From Cypionkella sp. (GTDB lineage Bacteria > Pseudomonadota > Alphaproteobacteria > Rhodobacterales > Rhodobacteraceae), in the NCBI RefSeq assembly GCF_030652235.1, contig NZ_JAUSBA010000016.1:1-64000 (forward strand): a stretch of DNA of 64,000 nucleotides. The letters are read 5' to 3'. The position numbers and the translations under genes were made by a program. The notes below the pieces were generated by a model. That model had not been told where the DNA came from and made no database searches. It worked only from the letters and a program-made list of their open reading frames with translations. This document shows, one piece after another, positions 26,876-35,747 of the stretch; position 1 is the stretch's first letter, and each line of letters opens with the position of its first letter.

Positions 26876-27831
26876 GCCGTCTGTTCAGCTGGGAAGGCTT
26901 CCTGTTCGTCTGCCTTTTGGGGGTCTTCACCTTCAATGCCATCGCCGTCCCAGATTTTCTTGGCATCTCCAATCAAATCAACCTGTTCCAGCTTTCCATC
27001 GAGAAAATCATCCTCGCTCTTGTGATGACCTTCGTGATCATCAATGCCGAGATTGATCTCTCGGTTGGCTCGATGATGGGCCTTTCCGCCTGCACTTTCG
27101 GCTATCTTTTCCAAATGGGCGTCCCTGCGCCCTTGATCATCCTGATCTGCCTGACTATCGGCATTGCGGGCGGCCTGTTCAACGGCTGGTTCGTCGCCCG
27201 CCTAGGCCTGCCCAGCCTCGTCGTCACCCTCGCCACCCTGATCGGCTTTCGCGGCCTCGCCCGCGTCATGCTGGAAGATCGCGGCATCGGCAGCTTCCCC
27301 GATTGGTTCGCCGCTTTGGGTCAAAAGGGCCTGATCGGCCCGGTGCCCTTCGCGCTGATCGCTTTCTTGGTGCTGTTCGCCGTGCTCTATATCCTGCTCG
27401 AACGCTCCGGTTTCGGCCGCAAAACCTATGTCATCGGCTCGAACCGAGACGTCGCCGACTTTGCTGGCATCGACACCGCCCGCCACAAGATCATCATCTT
27501 CACCATGTCCGGGGTATGCGCCGCCTTCGCAGGCCTGCTCTACGCCGCCCGCGTCGGGGCCGTGCGCGGTGATGTGGCTTCTGGCTTTGAGCTTGACGTG
27601 ATCACCATCGTTTTGCTCGGCGGCGTCAGCATTTTCGGCGGCAAAGGCACCTTGGTCGGCACCCTGCTTTCAATCCTGATCGTTCTAAACCTGCGCAACG
27701 GCATGGCGCTGCTTAGCATCACTGGCCATATCCAAACCGGGGTGATTGGCCTATTGCTGATCGCATCGGTAGTGATCCCGCGCATCAAACTCCCTACCCC
27801 TAGGTCACTCAAGCCCGAGGTTGCAACATGA
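26872..27831 (+). CDS. Sugar ABC transporter permease (RbsC type), second
   Basis: A 319-residue CUT2-family permease with [17 protein letters not shown] (around residue 58) and [19 protein letters not shown] (around 255). It pairs with the permease encoded immediately before it. Two-permease CUT2 systems are common for rhamnose- and fucose-type sugars (compare RhaPQ), which agrees with the rest of the locus. The last four bases overlap the regulator gene. Confidence 0.92.
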   Translation: MSRLFSWEGFLFVCLLGVFTFNAIAVPDFLGISNQINLFQLSIEKIILALVMTFVIINAEIDLSVGSMMGLSACTFGYLFQMGVPAPLIILICLTIGIAGGLFNGWFVARLGLPSLVVTLATLIGFRGLARVMLEDRGIGSFPDWFAALGQKGLIGPVPFALIAFLVLFAVLYILLERSGFGRKTYVIGSNRDVADFAGIDTARHKIIIFTMSGVCAAFAGLLYAARVGAVRGDVASGFELDVITIVLLGGVSIFGGKGTLVGTLLSILIVLNLRNGMALLSITGHIQTGVIGLLLIASVVIPRIKLPTPRSLKPEVAT

Positions 27832-28556
27832 CCGACCCGATCCGCATCGAATTTGAAACCCCGATCCAGCGCGAATCCGTCGCCGAAATGGTGGTCCGCC
27901 GCATCCTTGACATGGTGAAATCCGGCGTTCTGAAAGCCGGAGACGCCCTGCCGCCCGAGCGTGATCTGGCGCTATCGCTGGACGTTTCGCGCCCCTCGGT
28001 GCGCGAGGCGATGCGGGGTTTGGCGGTGCTCGGTGTGGTGAAATCGCGCCAAGGCGGAGGCGCCTATATCTCTGATCTTGGCCCCGATGCGCTGCTTGGC
28101 CCGATCCAGTTCTATCTGTCACTCGAACAAATGAACATCCGCGAGCTTTATGACGCCCGCAGCTTGATCGAATCCGATGTCGCCCGCCGCGCCGCCGTCA
28201 ACATCACCGATGCGGATCTGGCGCGGCTGGAATTGGTTCTGACAGCCCAGCACGACACCATCGGCGACGCGCTGGCCTTCCGAAAATCCGATTTTGAGTT
28301 CCACGAAATCATCTGGATCGGTTCCGGCAATGCCTTTCTGAAGCGCATCGGCGAAACCCTGAACGTGATCGGGTTAGAGTTCCGCAAACGCGCCTCGGAA
28401 CGCCCCGGCGTGCTGGATCAATCGCTGCAAGACCACCGCCGCCTGCTGGAAGCGCTAAAGGCCCGCGACCCCGCCGCAGCCGCAAGCGCAGCCGAGGCGC
28501 ATATGCAAAACGTCTACCAATCCACCATCCAATCCACCGTTGCGCAGGAAAATTAA
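27828..28556 (+). CDS. GntR-family (FadR subfamily) transcriptional regulator
   Basis: A 242-residue regulator. The N-terminal GntR winged helix covers about 14-75 ([28 protein letters not shown]), followed by a helical FCD ligand-binding domain with metal-type residues ([17 protein letters not shown] and DHRRLLEAL). It overlaps the permease gene by ATGA and lies one base from the next gene, so it is inside the operon it probably represses. The perfect inverted repeat at 20278-20296 is the best candidate operator. The inducer is presumably a sugar acid of the pathway. Confidence 0.9.
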   Translation: MTDPIRIEFETPIQRESVAEMVVRRILDMVKSGVLKAGDALPPERDLALSLDVSRPSVREAMRGLAVLGVVKSRQGGGAYISDLGPDALLGPIQFYLSLEQMNIRELYDARSLIESDVARRAAVNITDADLARLELVLTAQHDTIGDALAFRKSDFEFHEIIWIGSGNAFLKRIGETLNVIGLEFRKRASERPGVLDQSLQDHRRLLEALKARDPAAAASAAEAHMQNVYQSTIQSTVAQEN

Positions 28557-28557
28557 C

Positions 28558-29607
28558 ATGGCCAAAATCGGAATAGTCGGCATCGGCTGGTGGGCCTGCT
28601 TCAATCACATACCAGCCTTGCAAGCCTTGGGAGACGTTGATAAAATCGCCATATGTGATCTTGATCCAGCGCGCCTCGTCCAAGTCGGCGACCAATTCGG
28701 CATCACCGCCCGCTACAGCGATGTGGCCGAAATGATCAAAACCGAAGCCCTCGACGGCGTGATCATTTCCACTCCCCACATCGCCCACACCCGCCCCGCC
28801 CTCGCCGCGCTGCAAGCGGGCGCGCATGTGCTGGTCGAAAAACCGATGGCCACCACTGCCGCCGACGGTCGCGCGATAGCCGCCGCTGGTATCGCTGCGG
28901 GCCGCGAAGTGCTGATCGCCACCGGCCTCAACTACACAAACTTCACCGCGCAAGCCGCCGCGTGGGTGCGCAGCGGCAGAATCGGCCAGATCCGCCACGC
29001 CGCCTGTCAAATGGGCAGCGCTTTGGATGATCTGATGGCCGGCGAGCCGATGTTAGAGACCGCAAACCACCTGTTCCGTCCGCCAGCATCGACATGGTCC
29101 GATCCGGCGAAAGCCGGCGGCTATGCCTGGGGCCAGATGAGCCATTCTCTGGCGTGGCTCTGTCATGTCGCGGATGTGAAGTTCCAGTCGATCTACTGTC
29201 TTGATGGCAAGTCAAAAACCGGAGTCGATTACTACGACGCCGCCGTCGGCCGTTGCACCAATGGCGCAACCGTCGCACTTTCCGGTGCCTCCACCGTGCC
29301 AAAACAGCGCGGCATGCATACCGATATCCGCCTTTACGGCACCGAAGGCGTGATCTGGTTTGATTGCGAATCCGGTCGCGCCCGACTGGAACTGTCGCGT
29401 CTCGACGGCAGCAATGAAACCTATGCAATGGCGCCCGGAGAGGCCAATTATGACGGTACACTCCCCGTCACGCATTTTGCCGCTCTCTGCGCCGGAAAAC
29501 CCGTCGGCAACCCCGCCAACGGCGAAAACGGCGCCCGCGTCACCGAAGCCATCGCCGCGATGTATGCTTCTGCGACCACAGGCGCTGCCATACAGATCGA
29601 AGCTTAA
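28558..29607 (+). CDS. Gfo/Idh/MocA-family oxidoreductase
   Basis: A 349-residue NAD(P)-dependent oxidoreductase of the glucose-fructose oxidoreductase / inositol dehydrogenase family. It begins AKIGIVGIGWWACFNHIPAL (nucleotide-binding fold) and contains the EKPMATTAADG motif with the catalytic Lys near residue 98. The start at 28558 follows one base after the regulator stop. Family members commonly oxidise the hydroxyl of a pyranose, so this is a candidate for the first sugar-oxidising step, in competition with the SDR at 19486-20247. Confidence 0.85.
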   Translation: MAKIGIVGIGWWACFNHIPALQALGDVDKIAICDLDPARLVQVGDQFGITARYSDVAEMIKTEALDGVIISTPHIAHTRPALAALQAGAHVLVEKPMATTAADGRAIAAAGIAAGREVLIATGLNYTNFTAQAAAWVRSGRIGQIRHAACQMGSALDDLMAGEPMLETANHLFRPPASTWSDPAKAGGYAWGQMSHSLAWLCHVADVKFQSIYCLDGKSKTGVDYYDAAVGRCTNGATVALSGASTVPKQRGMHTDIRLYGTEGVIWFDCESGRARLELSRLDGSNETYAMAPGEANYDGTLPVTHFAALCAGKPVGNPANGENGARVTEAIAAMYASATTGAAIQIEA

Positions 29608-29608
29608 G

Positions 29609-30418
29609 ATGAAACTGTCCCTTACATCATGGTCTTTCCCCGCCTGTAACTTGCAAGAATGTGCCGCCATCAGCCGCGCTTTGGGCATCGGCGCGTTGGA
29701 CGTCGGTTTATTTTACCGCTCAGGTCTTAACAAATCGGAAATTCTCGCTGATCCGAAGGCTGCGGCAGAGCCGCTGCGCAGCCTCGGCGTCAGCATCCCG
29801 AACTATTACCATCTGTTTGGCGCAGGCGTTAGCGGCCAAAACCTATCTCTGCCTGGCACAATCTCTCAAAATATCAAAGACATCGACTCCGTCCTGACCT
29901 TCGCCGATGCCGCCAACATCGCCTCGGTTTTCATCCTGCCCGGCATCATCAATCCCGGCCAATCTCGCGATCAAGCAGCCCAGCAAGCCACCGAATCGCT
30001 CAAAGCCCTGCTGGAAGTCGCCACCCACCACCGCGCCCGCCTTTGCATTGAACCGCATGTGCAAAGCTGGGCCGAAAGCCCCGCCCTGACCCAACTTTTG
30101 ATCGACCAAACCGGCATCGGATTGGCGTTAGATTACAGCCACTTCACCTGCCTTGGCTACCGTCAGGATGAGATCGACCCGCTGGCCAAACACGCCACCC
30201 ACATCCATCTGCGCCAAACCAAAATGGGCGCGCTGCAGACCAAATTCGCCCATGGCACGCTGAATTTCCCCGCGTTGTTCGCCACCCTGCGCGATGTGGG
30301 CTATTATGGCCATCTGGCGCTTGAGGCCGTGCATCAAGATTACATGAACACCCTCACCGAAGACGTTCTGACGGAAACCATCCTGCTGCGCGATTGTTTC
30401 CAAAACTGGAAAGGTTAA
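29609..30418 (+). CDS. Sugar isomerase/epimerase, AP-endonuclease-2 TIM barrel
   Basis: A 269-residue protein of the xylose-isomerase-like TIM-barrel family (sugar phosphate isomerase/epimerase). Visible metal-site stretches are LCIEPHVQSW, LALDYSHF, HIHLRQ and LALEAVHQDY. The start at 29609 follows two bases after the preceding stop. Together with the Gfo/Idh enzyme next door it recalls pairs acting on keto-sugars (inosose or 3-keto-hexose type). Exact reaction unknown. Confidence 0.8.
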   Translation: MKLSLTSWSFPACNLQECAAISRALGIGALDVGLFYRSGLNKSEILADPKAAAEPLRSLGVSIPNYYHLFGAGVSGQNLSLPGTISQNIKDIDSVLTFADAANIASVFILPGIINPGQSRDQAAQQATESLKALLEVATHHRARLCIEPHVQSWAESPALTQLLIDQTGIGLALDYSHFTCLGYRQDEIDPLAKHATHIHLRQTKMGALQTKFAHGTLNFPALFATLRDVGYYGHLALEAVHQDYMNTLTEDVLTETILLRDCFQNWKG

Positions 30419-30420
30419 CT

Positions 30421-30735
30421 ATGCCCGGATACGCTTGGGTGCTGGAAGTCCGCCCCGGATACGAGGTTGAATACCTCAAACGCCATGATGAAATCTGGCC
30501 CGAAATGCTGGAGGCGCTGCGCGCAGCCGGCATCCGCAACTACAATATTTTCCGCCACGGACTGACCCTGTTCGGCTTCTTTGAAACCGATGACCTAGAC
30601 GCCACCAAGGCCTATCTACGGACATCGCCCGTCGATAAACGCTGGGGCGAATGGATGGCACCGATCATGAAAATCGAAATCGACGCCACCACAAACTACC
30701 CATATTTGCTGCCAAAACAGTTCTTTATGGCGTGA
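30421..30735 (+). CDS. rhaM: L-rhamnose/L-fucose-type mutarotase (RhaM family)
   Basis: A 104-residue protein of the RhaM family (ferredoxin-like fold) that interconverts alpha and beta anomers of a 6-deoxysugar. His22 in the YLKRHDEIWPEM segment corresponds in position to the catalytic His22 of E. coli RhaM. IRNYNIFRHG and the C-terminal KRWGEWMAPIM segments also match. ATG 30421 was chosen over a frame extension nine codons upstream. It is the last gene of the operon and the best pointer to a 6-deoxy-L-sugar substrate. Confidence 0.88.
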   Translation: MPGYAWVLEVRPGYEVEYLKRHDEIWPEMLEALRAAGIRNYNIFRHGLTLFGFFETDDLDATKAYLRTSPVDKRWGEWMAPIMKIEIDATTNYPYLLPKQFFMA

Positions 30736-30766
30736 ATGCCTGTCACTTCATGAAATGCTGTTTTAA

Positions 30767-30785
30767 AAATACTCCCGCCGGAGGC
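30767..30785 (-). repeat. Short 3'-end repeat, copy 1
   Basis: The minus strand reads GCCTCCGGCGGGAGTATTT, a 19-mer identical to the one at 44002-44020. It lies in the 84-bp gap between the convergent mutarotase and flavoprotein genes. I recall this kind of element (GC-rich head, then GGGAGTATTT) as common behind genes in Rhodobacteraceae. Its role may be mRNA 3' processing or termination. Confidence 0.5.
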
Positions 30786-30819
30786 TTCTGCCACAACCTG
30801 CCAAGCCTCCGGTTCCAGC

Positions 30820-33252
30820 TTACGCCTTAATCCGTGCGCCCGTCGGATCATAGAGCGCGCCCAGATGCAGTTTGGCCGCGACCCGCTCTGACGCCACCTC
30901 CAGCTCATAGCTGCCGCTCGTCATGAACGCCGCATCCACCGCCTCGCGCCGGACATAGCCATAGCCAATCGGCTGGTTAATAGTGTGGCCAAACCCGCCA
31001 GATGACAGCCAGCCAACCCGCTCGCCATTGCGGTAGATTGTTTCCCGCCCAAGCAAAATCACCGAAGGATCATCCACGGTAAACGCCGCCAACCGCTTCT
31101 TCACGCCGCCCAAAAGTTGCGCCTGAAGCGCTGCACGGCCCAGGAAATCCACCCCGGATTTCATCTTGCAGGCCCAAAGCAAGCCTGACTCAACCGGCGT
31201 ATGATCCGGCCCAATATCTGCGCCCCAAGCCCGATACCCCTTCTCCAACCGCAGGGTTTCAATCGCGCGGTAGCCTGCGTTCACCACATCGCCGCCCGCC
31301 ATCAGCGCCTCATACACCGTCACCGCCACATCGGTCGGCATGTGCAATTCCCAGCCAAGCTCGCCCACATAGGTCACCCGCAACGCCAGAACCGGGCAAC
31401 CCGCGACCGAAATCCGCCGCGCGGTACCAAATTTGAACCCCTCATTCGACAAGTCATCCGAGCAAACCCGCGCCAAAATGCGGCGCGCCTCCGGCCCCAT
31501 CAGCGACAGCACCGCCGAGCCTGAGGTCACATCAACCAACTGGCAATTCCCGGTCAGATTGCGTGAAATCCAGTCGAAATCATGCGTCGCAAAACCGGTG
31601 CCGGTGACAATGTAAAACTCATCCCAAGCCGTCCGAGCCACAGTTACATCCGCCTCAATCCCGCCGCGCGCGTTCAACATCTGCGTATAGGTCAGTGCCC
31701 CCACCGCCCGATCTACATTCCCCGCCGCAACATAATTCAACGCCTTAGCCGCATCCGGCCCCTTCAGCACAAACTTAGCAAACGACGACTGATCAATCAG
31801 CACCGCCGCTTCCCGACACGCCAAATGCTCGCGTCGCACCTGATCCCACCAGCCGGGGCGCTGGTAGGAGTAGCGATCAACCGCGACTTCCCCAACTGAC
31901 AAATCGGCGAACCAGTTCGGGCGCTCCCAGCCCAATTTCTCGCCAAAACACGCCCCCGCCGCCTGCAAATGCCCATACAAAGCCGAGCGCCGGGTCGGTC
32001 GCGCCGAGGTCATCTCCTCTGACGGCCAAGCAATCGTGTAATGTTTGCCATAAGCCTCCAGTGTCCGCGTCCGCACCCAATCGGTCGACTGATGCACGCG
32101 GCCAAAGCGGCGAATATCCACCGGCCATAGATCATAAGGCGCCTCGCCCTTCGCCGCCCATTCCGCCAAAGCCATGCCCGCACCACCAGCGCTGGCGATG
32201 CCAAAGGCGTTAAACCCAGCGCCCACATAGAAATTCTTCAACTCTGGTGCTTCGCCCAAGATGAAATTGCCATCCGGCGTGAAGCTTTCTGGCCCGTTCA
32301 AAAGCTGCTTCACCCCCGCCGTTGCCAGCGCAGGCACCCGCGCAATCGCATCCTCCATAAACTGGCTGTAGTGGTCAAAATCCGATGTCAGCAAATCGAA
32401 ATGAAACCCCTCCGGTATGCCTTTCACCGCCCAAGGCTTCGGGTTTGGCTCATAGCCACCCCAAACCAAACCGCCGACATCTTCCTTCCAATAGGTCAGC
32501 CGATCCGGGTCGCGCAGAGTTGGCAGACCCGGTGTAACCCCTTCAATACGCTCGGTAATCATATACTGATGCTCGACCGAGACCAGCGGCACATTCACCC
32601 CCACTGATGCCGCCAGCACCCGCGTCCACTGCCCCGCACAGCAGATTACCTTCTCACATTCAATCGTCCCGAACGGCGTTTCCACCCCGCGAATCCGGCC
32701 ACCTTCGACGATCACCCGCGTCACCGGGGTGTCTTCAAAAATCTTCACCCCCGCCATCCGCGCGCCTTTCGCGAGGCTTTGGGTGATATCTGAGGGGTTC
32801 GCCTGCCCATCGGTCGGCAGGTAAGCTGCCCCCACAAGGTCATCGATCGTCATCAACGGCCATAAATCTTGCGCCTCTTGCGGCGTCAAAAGGTGCATCT
32901 CAAGCCCGAAGGATTTCGCCGTCGTCGCCTGCCGTTTCACCTCGGTCCAGCGCGCCTCATTACAGGCCAAACGCAAGCCACCGTTCATTTTCCAACCGGT
33001 TTGCAAGCCAGTCTCGGCTTCAAGACGTTTGTACAACTCTACCGAGTAGCCGAGTAACTGAGTGATGTTAGCCGAGGTTCTAAGTTGCCCCACCAACCCC
33101 GCGGCATGAAACGTTGTCCCCGACGTCAGCTTTTTCCGCTCCAGCAAAACCGTGTCGGTCCAGCCCAATTTCCCCATGTGATAGGCGGTGGAGCAGCCAA
33201 TAATCCCGCCGCCAATGATGACAGTGCGCGCGGTCGTGGGTAGATCAACCAT
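30820..33252 (-). CDS. Dimethylglycine/sarcosine-dehydrogenase-like flavoprotein with folate-binding domain
   Basis: An 810-residue flavoprotein that oxidatively removes a methyl group from a secondary or tertiary amine and passes it to tetrahydrofolate. The N-terminal DAO domain has GGGIIG at 14-19 and SGTTFHAAG, with His49 at the place where FAD is covalently bound in dimethylglycine dehydrogenase. A central FAO_M-like region and C-terminal GcvT/GcvT_C aminomethyltransferase domains follow. ATG 33252 has AGGA upstream. The gene follows a kinase-like gene by 7 bp and ends the long minus-strand taurine run, which raises the question whether the substrate is an N-methylated taurine rather than dimethylglycine. 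Confidence 0.87.
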   Translation of the reverse strand: MVDLPTTARTVIIGGGIIGCSTAYHMGKLGWTDTVLLERKKLTSGTTFHAAGLVGQLRTSANITQLLGYSVELYKRLEAETGLQTGWKMNGGLRLACNEARWTEVKRQATTAKSFGLEMHLLTPQEAQDLWPLMTIDDLVGAAYLPTDGQANPSDITQSLAKGARMAGVKIFEDTPVTRVIVEGGRIRGVETPFGTIECEKVICCAGQWTRVLAASVGVNVPLVSVEHQYMITERIEGVTPGLPTLRDPDRLTYWKEDVGGLVWGGYEPNPKPWAVKGIPEGFHFDLLTSDFDHYSQFMEDAIARVPALATAGVKQLLNGPESFTPDGNFILGEAPELKNFYVGAGFNAFGIASAGGAGMALAEWAAKGEAPYDLWPVDIRRFGRVHQSTDWVRTRTLEAYGKHYTIAWPSEEMTSARPTRRSALYGHLQAAGACFGEKLGWERPNWFADLSVGEVAVDRYSYQRPGWWDQVRREHLACREAAVLIDQSSFAKFVLKGPDAAKALNYVAAGNVDRAVGALTYTQMLNARGGIEADVTVARTAWDEFYIVTGTGFATHDFDWISRNLTGNCQLVDVTSGSAVLSLMGPEARRILARVCSDDLSNEGFKFGTARRISVAGCPVLALRVTYVGELGWELHMPTDVAVTVYEALMAGGDVVNAGYRAIETLRLEKGYRAWGADIGPDHTPVESGLLWACKMKSGVDFLGRAALQAQLLGGVKKRLAAFTVDDPSVILLGRETIYRNGERVGWLSSGGFGHTINQPIGYGYVRREAVDAAFMTSGSYELEVASERVAAKLHLGALYDPTGARIKA

Positions 33253-33259
33253 GATATCC

Positions 33260-34132
33260 TCAGGAGTTTTCAAAGGCGGCAAACGCCGCCCGATAGGTGG
33301 AAAGATTTTGCGCAGTGTAGGTGGCATAGTCGAAATCAATCTCGGAATAGATCTCCGATACCATGCTCCAGAGCGTCTCGCGCAGCGCCGCTGCAGCCTT
33401 CATCGCCTTGTATTTGTGCCATAAATCGCCTTCTGGTGCCCTATCAAAATAGGCCCCCAGCATCCGCGTCTCTTGGCGCTCGCTCAGCCCCGTGTTCGCG
33501 GCCAAGCCGCCCAGATCAAACAGCGGTGAGTTGAAACCTGCGTAATCCCAGTCAATCAACCACATCCGCGTGCCATCATGCAGAAAATTCGCCGCAAGCA
33601 GGTCGTTATGGCCAAACACCAAGTCAATCTGCCCCACCGCCGCCTCTAGCAGCACGGCCTGCGCCAGCAATTCTGGCAGCGCCGAGCTATACCCCGATCC
33701 CGCATCCCGCAGCGTTCCGGCATAGTCGCGAAGCACATGAAACACCCAGAACACCAGCGCGGGCCCCCGTAAATGCTGCGGAATTTCGCGATGCGCCCGC
33801 GCCACCAAGTCCAGTGCCTGATCCAGCACCGCATCCTCGGCAAAATCCGCAGGCGTCATGGTGCGGCCCTGAATATAGGTTATCACCAAGGCCCCCGGCG
33901 CGTGGTAAATCACCGCGGGCGACACCCCTGCCGCATGGGCCGCACGGCTGGCCGACAATTCATTAAATCGCAAGATCTGGTGCAGCGGAATGTCATCGCC
34001 GATCCGCACCACCACCTTTTGTGCATCATCTTCCACAACAAAATTCACATTGGTGATGCCGCCGCCGAGGGGTTTAATCCGCGCCGCGCCCTGCCAGATC
34101 GGCAGATTTTGCACCTTTTGCAGCGGACTCAT
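33260..34132 (-). CDS. Choline/ethanolamine-kinase-like phosphotransferase
   Basis: A 290-residue protein of the choline kinase/APH fold. Kinase motifs: GGGITNVNFVV near the N-terminus (nucleotide loop), FGHNDLLAANFL (catalytic Brenner-type motif with the Asp) and LIDWDYAGFNSPLFDL (metal-binding Asp). It should phosphorylate a small amino alcohol or related molecule in the cytoplasm. ATG 34132 has a strong AGGAGGTG site that overlaps the soeC stop codon. It is thus coupled to the sulfite dehydrogenase genes upstream and to the flavoprotein downstream, an association I cannot explain. Confidence 0.82.
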   Translation of the reverse strand: MSPLQKVQNLPIWQGAARIKPLGGGITNVNFVVEDDAQKVVVRIGDDIPLHQILRFNELSASRAAHAAGVSPAVIYHAPGALVITYIQGRTMTPADFAEDAVLDQALDLVARAHREIPQHLRGPALVFWVFHVLRDYAGTLRDAGSGYSSALPELLAQAVLLEAAVGQIDLVFGHNDLLAANFLHDGTRMWLIDWDYAGFNSPLFDLGGLAANTGLSERQETRMLGAYFDRAPEGDLWHKYKAMKAAAALRETLWSMVSEIYSEIDFDYATYTAQNLSTYRAAFAAFENS

Positions 34133-34140
34133 CGCACCTC

Positions 34141-35010
34141 CTAGCGTTTTCCGTAGAACAAGCCTACCACATGCTCGGCTTGTGCAAAGAACAACCAGCG
34201 GGCCGTCAAAGCGCCGATCAGATGGCATATTGCAGCCAAAGCAAAGGTCCAAACCTCGCCCGAAATCACCAGCAACGCCGCCGGAATCACCGCCGCCAGT
34301 GCCAATGCAATCGCCCGCAGCTTTTGCGCATGTTTGCGCCCCACCACGAAAATCATCTCACGCAGCAGGTAATTTCCCGCCGTATGCGCCTGCTCAAACA
34401 CCGTTACCTCGCCGATCCGATCAAGCCCGGTCGCGGTGCCCAAAGTCTGTGCCCGACGCGCAAACTGTCCATCACCGACCTGCCATATCGCCAGCAAGAC
34501 CGCCGCTAAGGCCGAAAGCAACACTGCAGCAAAGCTTTGCCCCGCCAACACCGCGCCCCCTGCCAGCGCAAAGCTTAAAAACATCACAGGTGTTAACCAA
34601 TGGTGCCAGCGCGGCACCGCTTTGATCTGGGCATAGATCATCGAAGTAGTGAACACGGTGACCAGCGCCAACGCCGCACCAAGCCAGCCGAACGGGCGCG
34701 GCAGACCCAAATCCAACCAATCCGACAGCGCCATCGGAGCCAACAAAACCAAGGCCGCTACCGAAGCCCAAGCCTCACGCGAAAGCCAGCTTGTCTGCCA
34801 TTGCGTGAACGCCCGCCATGCCCGCTTAGGATTTCCCAAATGGAAGGTCGAGGCCAAAAGCCCAATCACCGCAAGACCATAGCCCAAGCCCCACCATAGA
34901 AAGGCCACCAGCCCGGACGGATGTACAAATCCCAGACCAAGAAAAAACAGCAGGCCAAACCCCGCGCCAGACAGCACCGAAAACACAATAACCGAAGGTG
35001 CCGGATGCAT
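34141..35010 (-). CDS. soeC: Sulfite dehydrogenase membrane subunit SoeC (DmsC-like)
   Basis: A 289-residue membrane anchor of the DmsC family with about eight hydrophobic segments. It begins without a signal peptide and carries GLLASTFHLGNPKRAWRAF, the DmsC-type segment. Its role is to anchor the molybdenum and iron-sulfur subunits to the cytoplasmic face and pass electrons to quinone. It is contiguous with soeB. The complex SoeABC is assigned from subunit order and the xsc-tpa context; a DMSO or polysulfide reductase is the alternative. Confidence 0.78.
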   Translation of the reverse strand: MHPAPSVIVFSVLSGAGFGLLFFLGLGFVHPSGLVAFLWWGLGYGLAVIGLLASTFHLGNPKRAWRAFTQWQTSWLSREAWASVAALVLLAPMALSDWLDLGLPRPFGWLGAALALVTVFTTSMIYAQIKAVPRWHHWLTPVMFLSFALAGGAVLAGQSFAAVLLSALAAVLLAIWQVGDGQFARRAQTLGTATGLDRIGEVTVFEQAHTAGNYLLREMIFVVGRKHAQKLRAIALALAAVIPAALLVISGEVWTFALAAICHLIGALTARWLFFAQAEHVVGLFYGKR

Positions 35011-35747
35011 CAGATCTTCCCCAACACGCGGTCAAGCCATCCGGCGAAACCACTGGCCTTGATGTCCAACAGGGGTGCCAAAATGCTGGCATCCTGCCGC
35101 ACATCTTTCTTGCGCGGCGGCAGATAGCGGTTAACCGGCTTGGTTCCCAGATCGGGCATCAGGGCATAACCACTGCGCTCGGCACTCAAACGGCTTACCT
35201 TGCTATCTGGGTCGGCAAAATCGCCAAAATGCCGCGCGCCTGTCGGGCAACCGCGCACGCAGGCGGGCTCTCGGTCTTCTTCGGGCAGGTTTTCGTTATA
35301 GATCCGATCCACACAGAGCGTGCATTTCTTCATCACCCCGGCCTCCGCATCCATCTCGCGCGCGCCGTAAGGGCAGGCCCAAGCGCAAAGACCGCAGCCA
35401 ATACAGGCATCCTCGTTGACCAAAACAATGCCATCCTCACTGCGCTTATAGCTTGCACCCGTAGGGCAAACCGTGACGCAAGGCGCATCTTCGCAATGGA
35501 GACAGGAGCGAGGGAAATTGATCGTTTGTGCCTCACCTTCAATGGGTTGCACGGCATAGCTGTGAACTCGGTTTAAGAACACCCCGGAAGGCTCTGCCCC
35601 ATATGGGTTTTGGTCGGACAACGGTACGCCGTAGCCTTGATCATTCCAACCCTTACACGCCGTCACGCAAGCCTGACAACCAACGCAAGTGTCCAGATCA
35701 ATCGCCAGACCTAGCCGCTTTTCCGTGGAAACTGGTAAACAGGTCAT
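35010..35747 (-). CDS. soeB: Sulfite dehydrogenase iron-sulfur subunit SoeB
   Basis: A 245-residue ferredoxin-type electron-transfer subunit of the DmsB/NrfC family. Its four cysteine clusters begin with DTCVGCQACVTACKGW, followed by CLHCEDAPCVTVCPTGA, ACIGCGLCAWACPYG and a cluster around KCTLCVDRI. It should carry four [4Fe-4S] centres from the molybdenum site to the membrane subunit. No Tat or Sec signal, so it is cytoplasmic. It overlaps soeA by 4 bp and abuts soeC. Confidence 0.85.
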   Translation of the reverse strand: MTCLPVSTEKRLGLAIDLDTCVGCQACVTACKGWNDQGYGVPLSDQNPYGAEPSGVFLNRVHSYAVQPIEGEAQTINFPRSCLHCEDAPCVTVCPTGASYKRSEDGIVLVNEDACIGCGLCAWACPYGAREMDAEAGVMKKCTLCVDRIYNENLPEEDREPACVRGCPTGARHFGDFADPDSKVSRLSAERSGYALMPDLGTKPVNRYLPPRKKDVRQDASILAPLLDIKASGFAGWLDRVLGKI

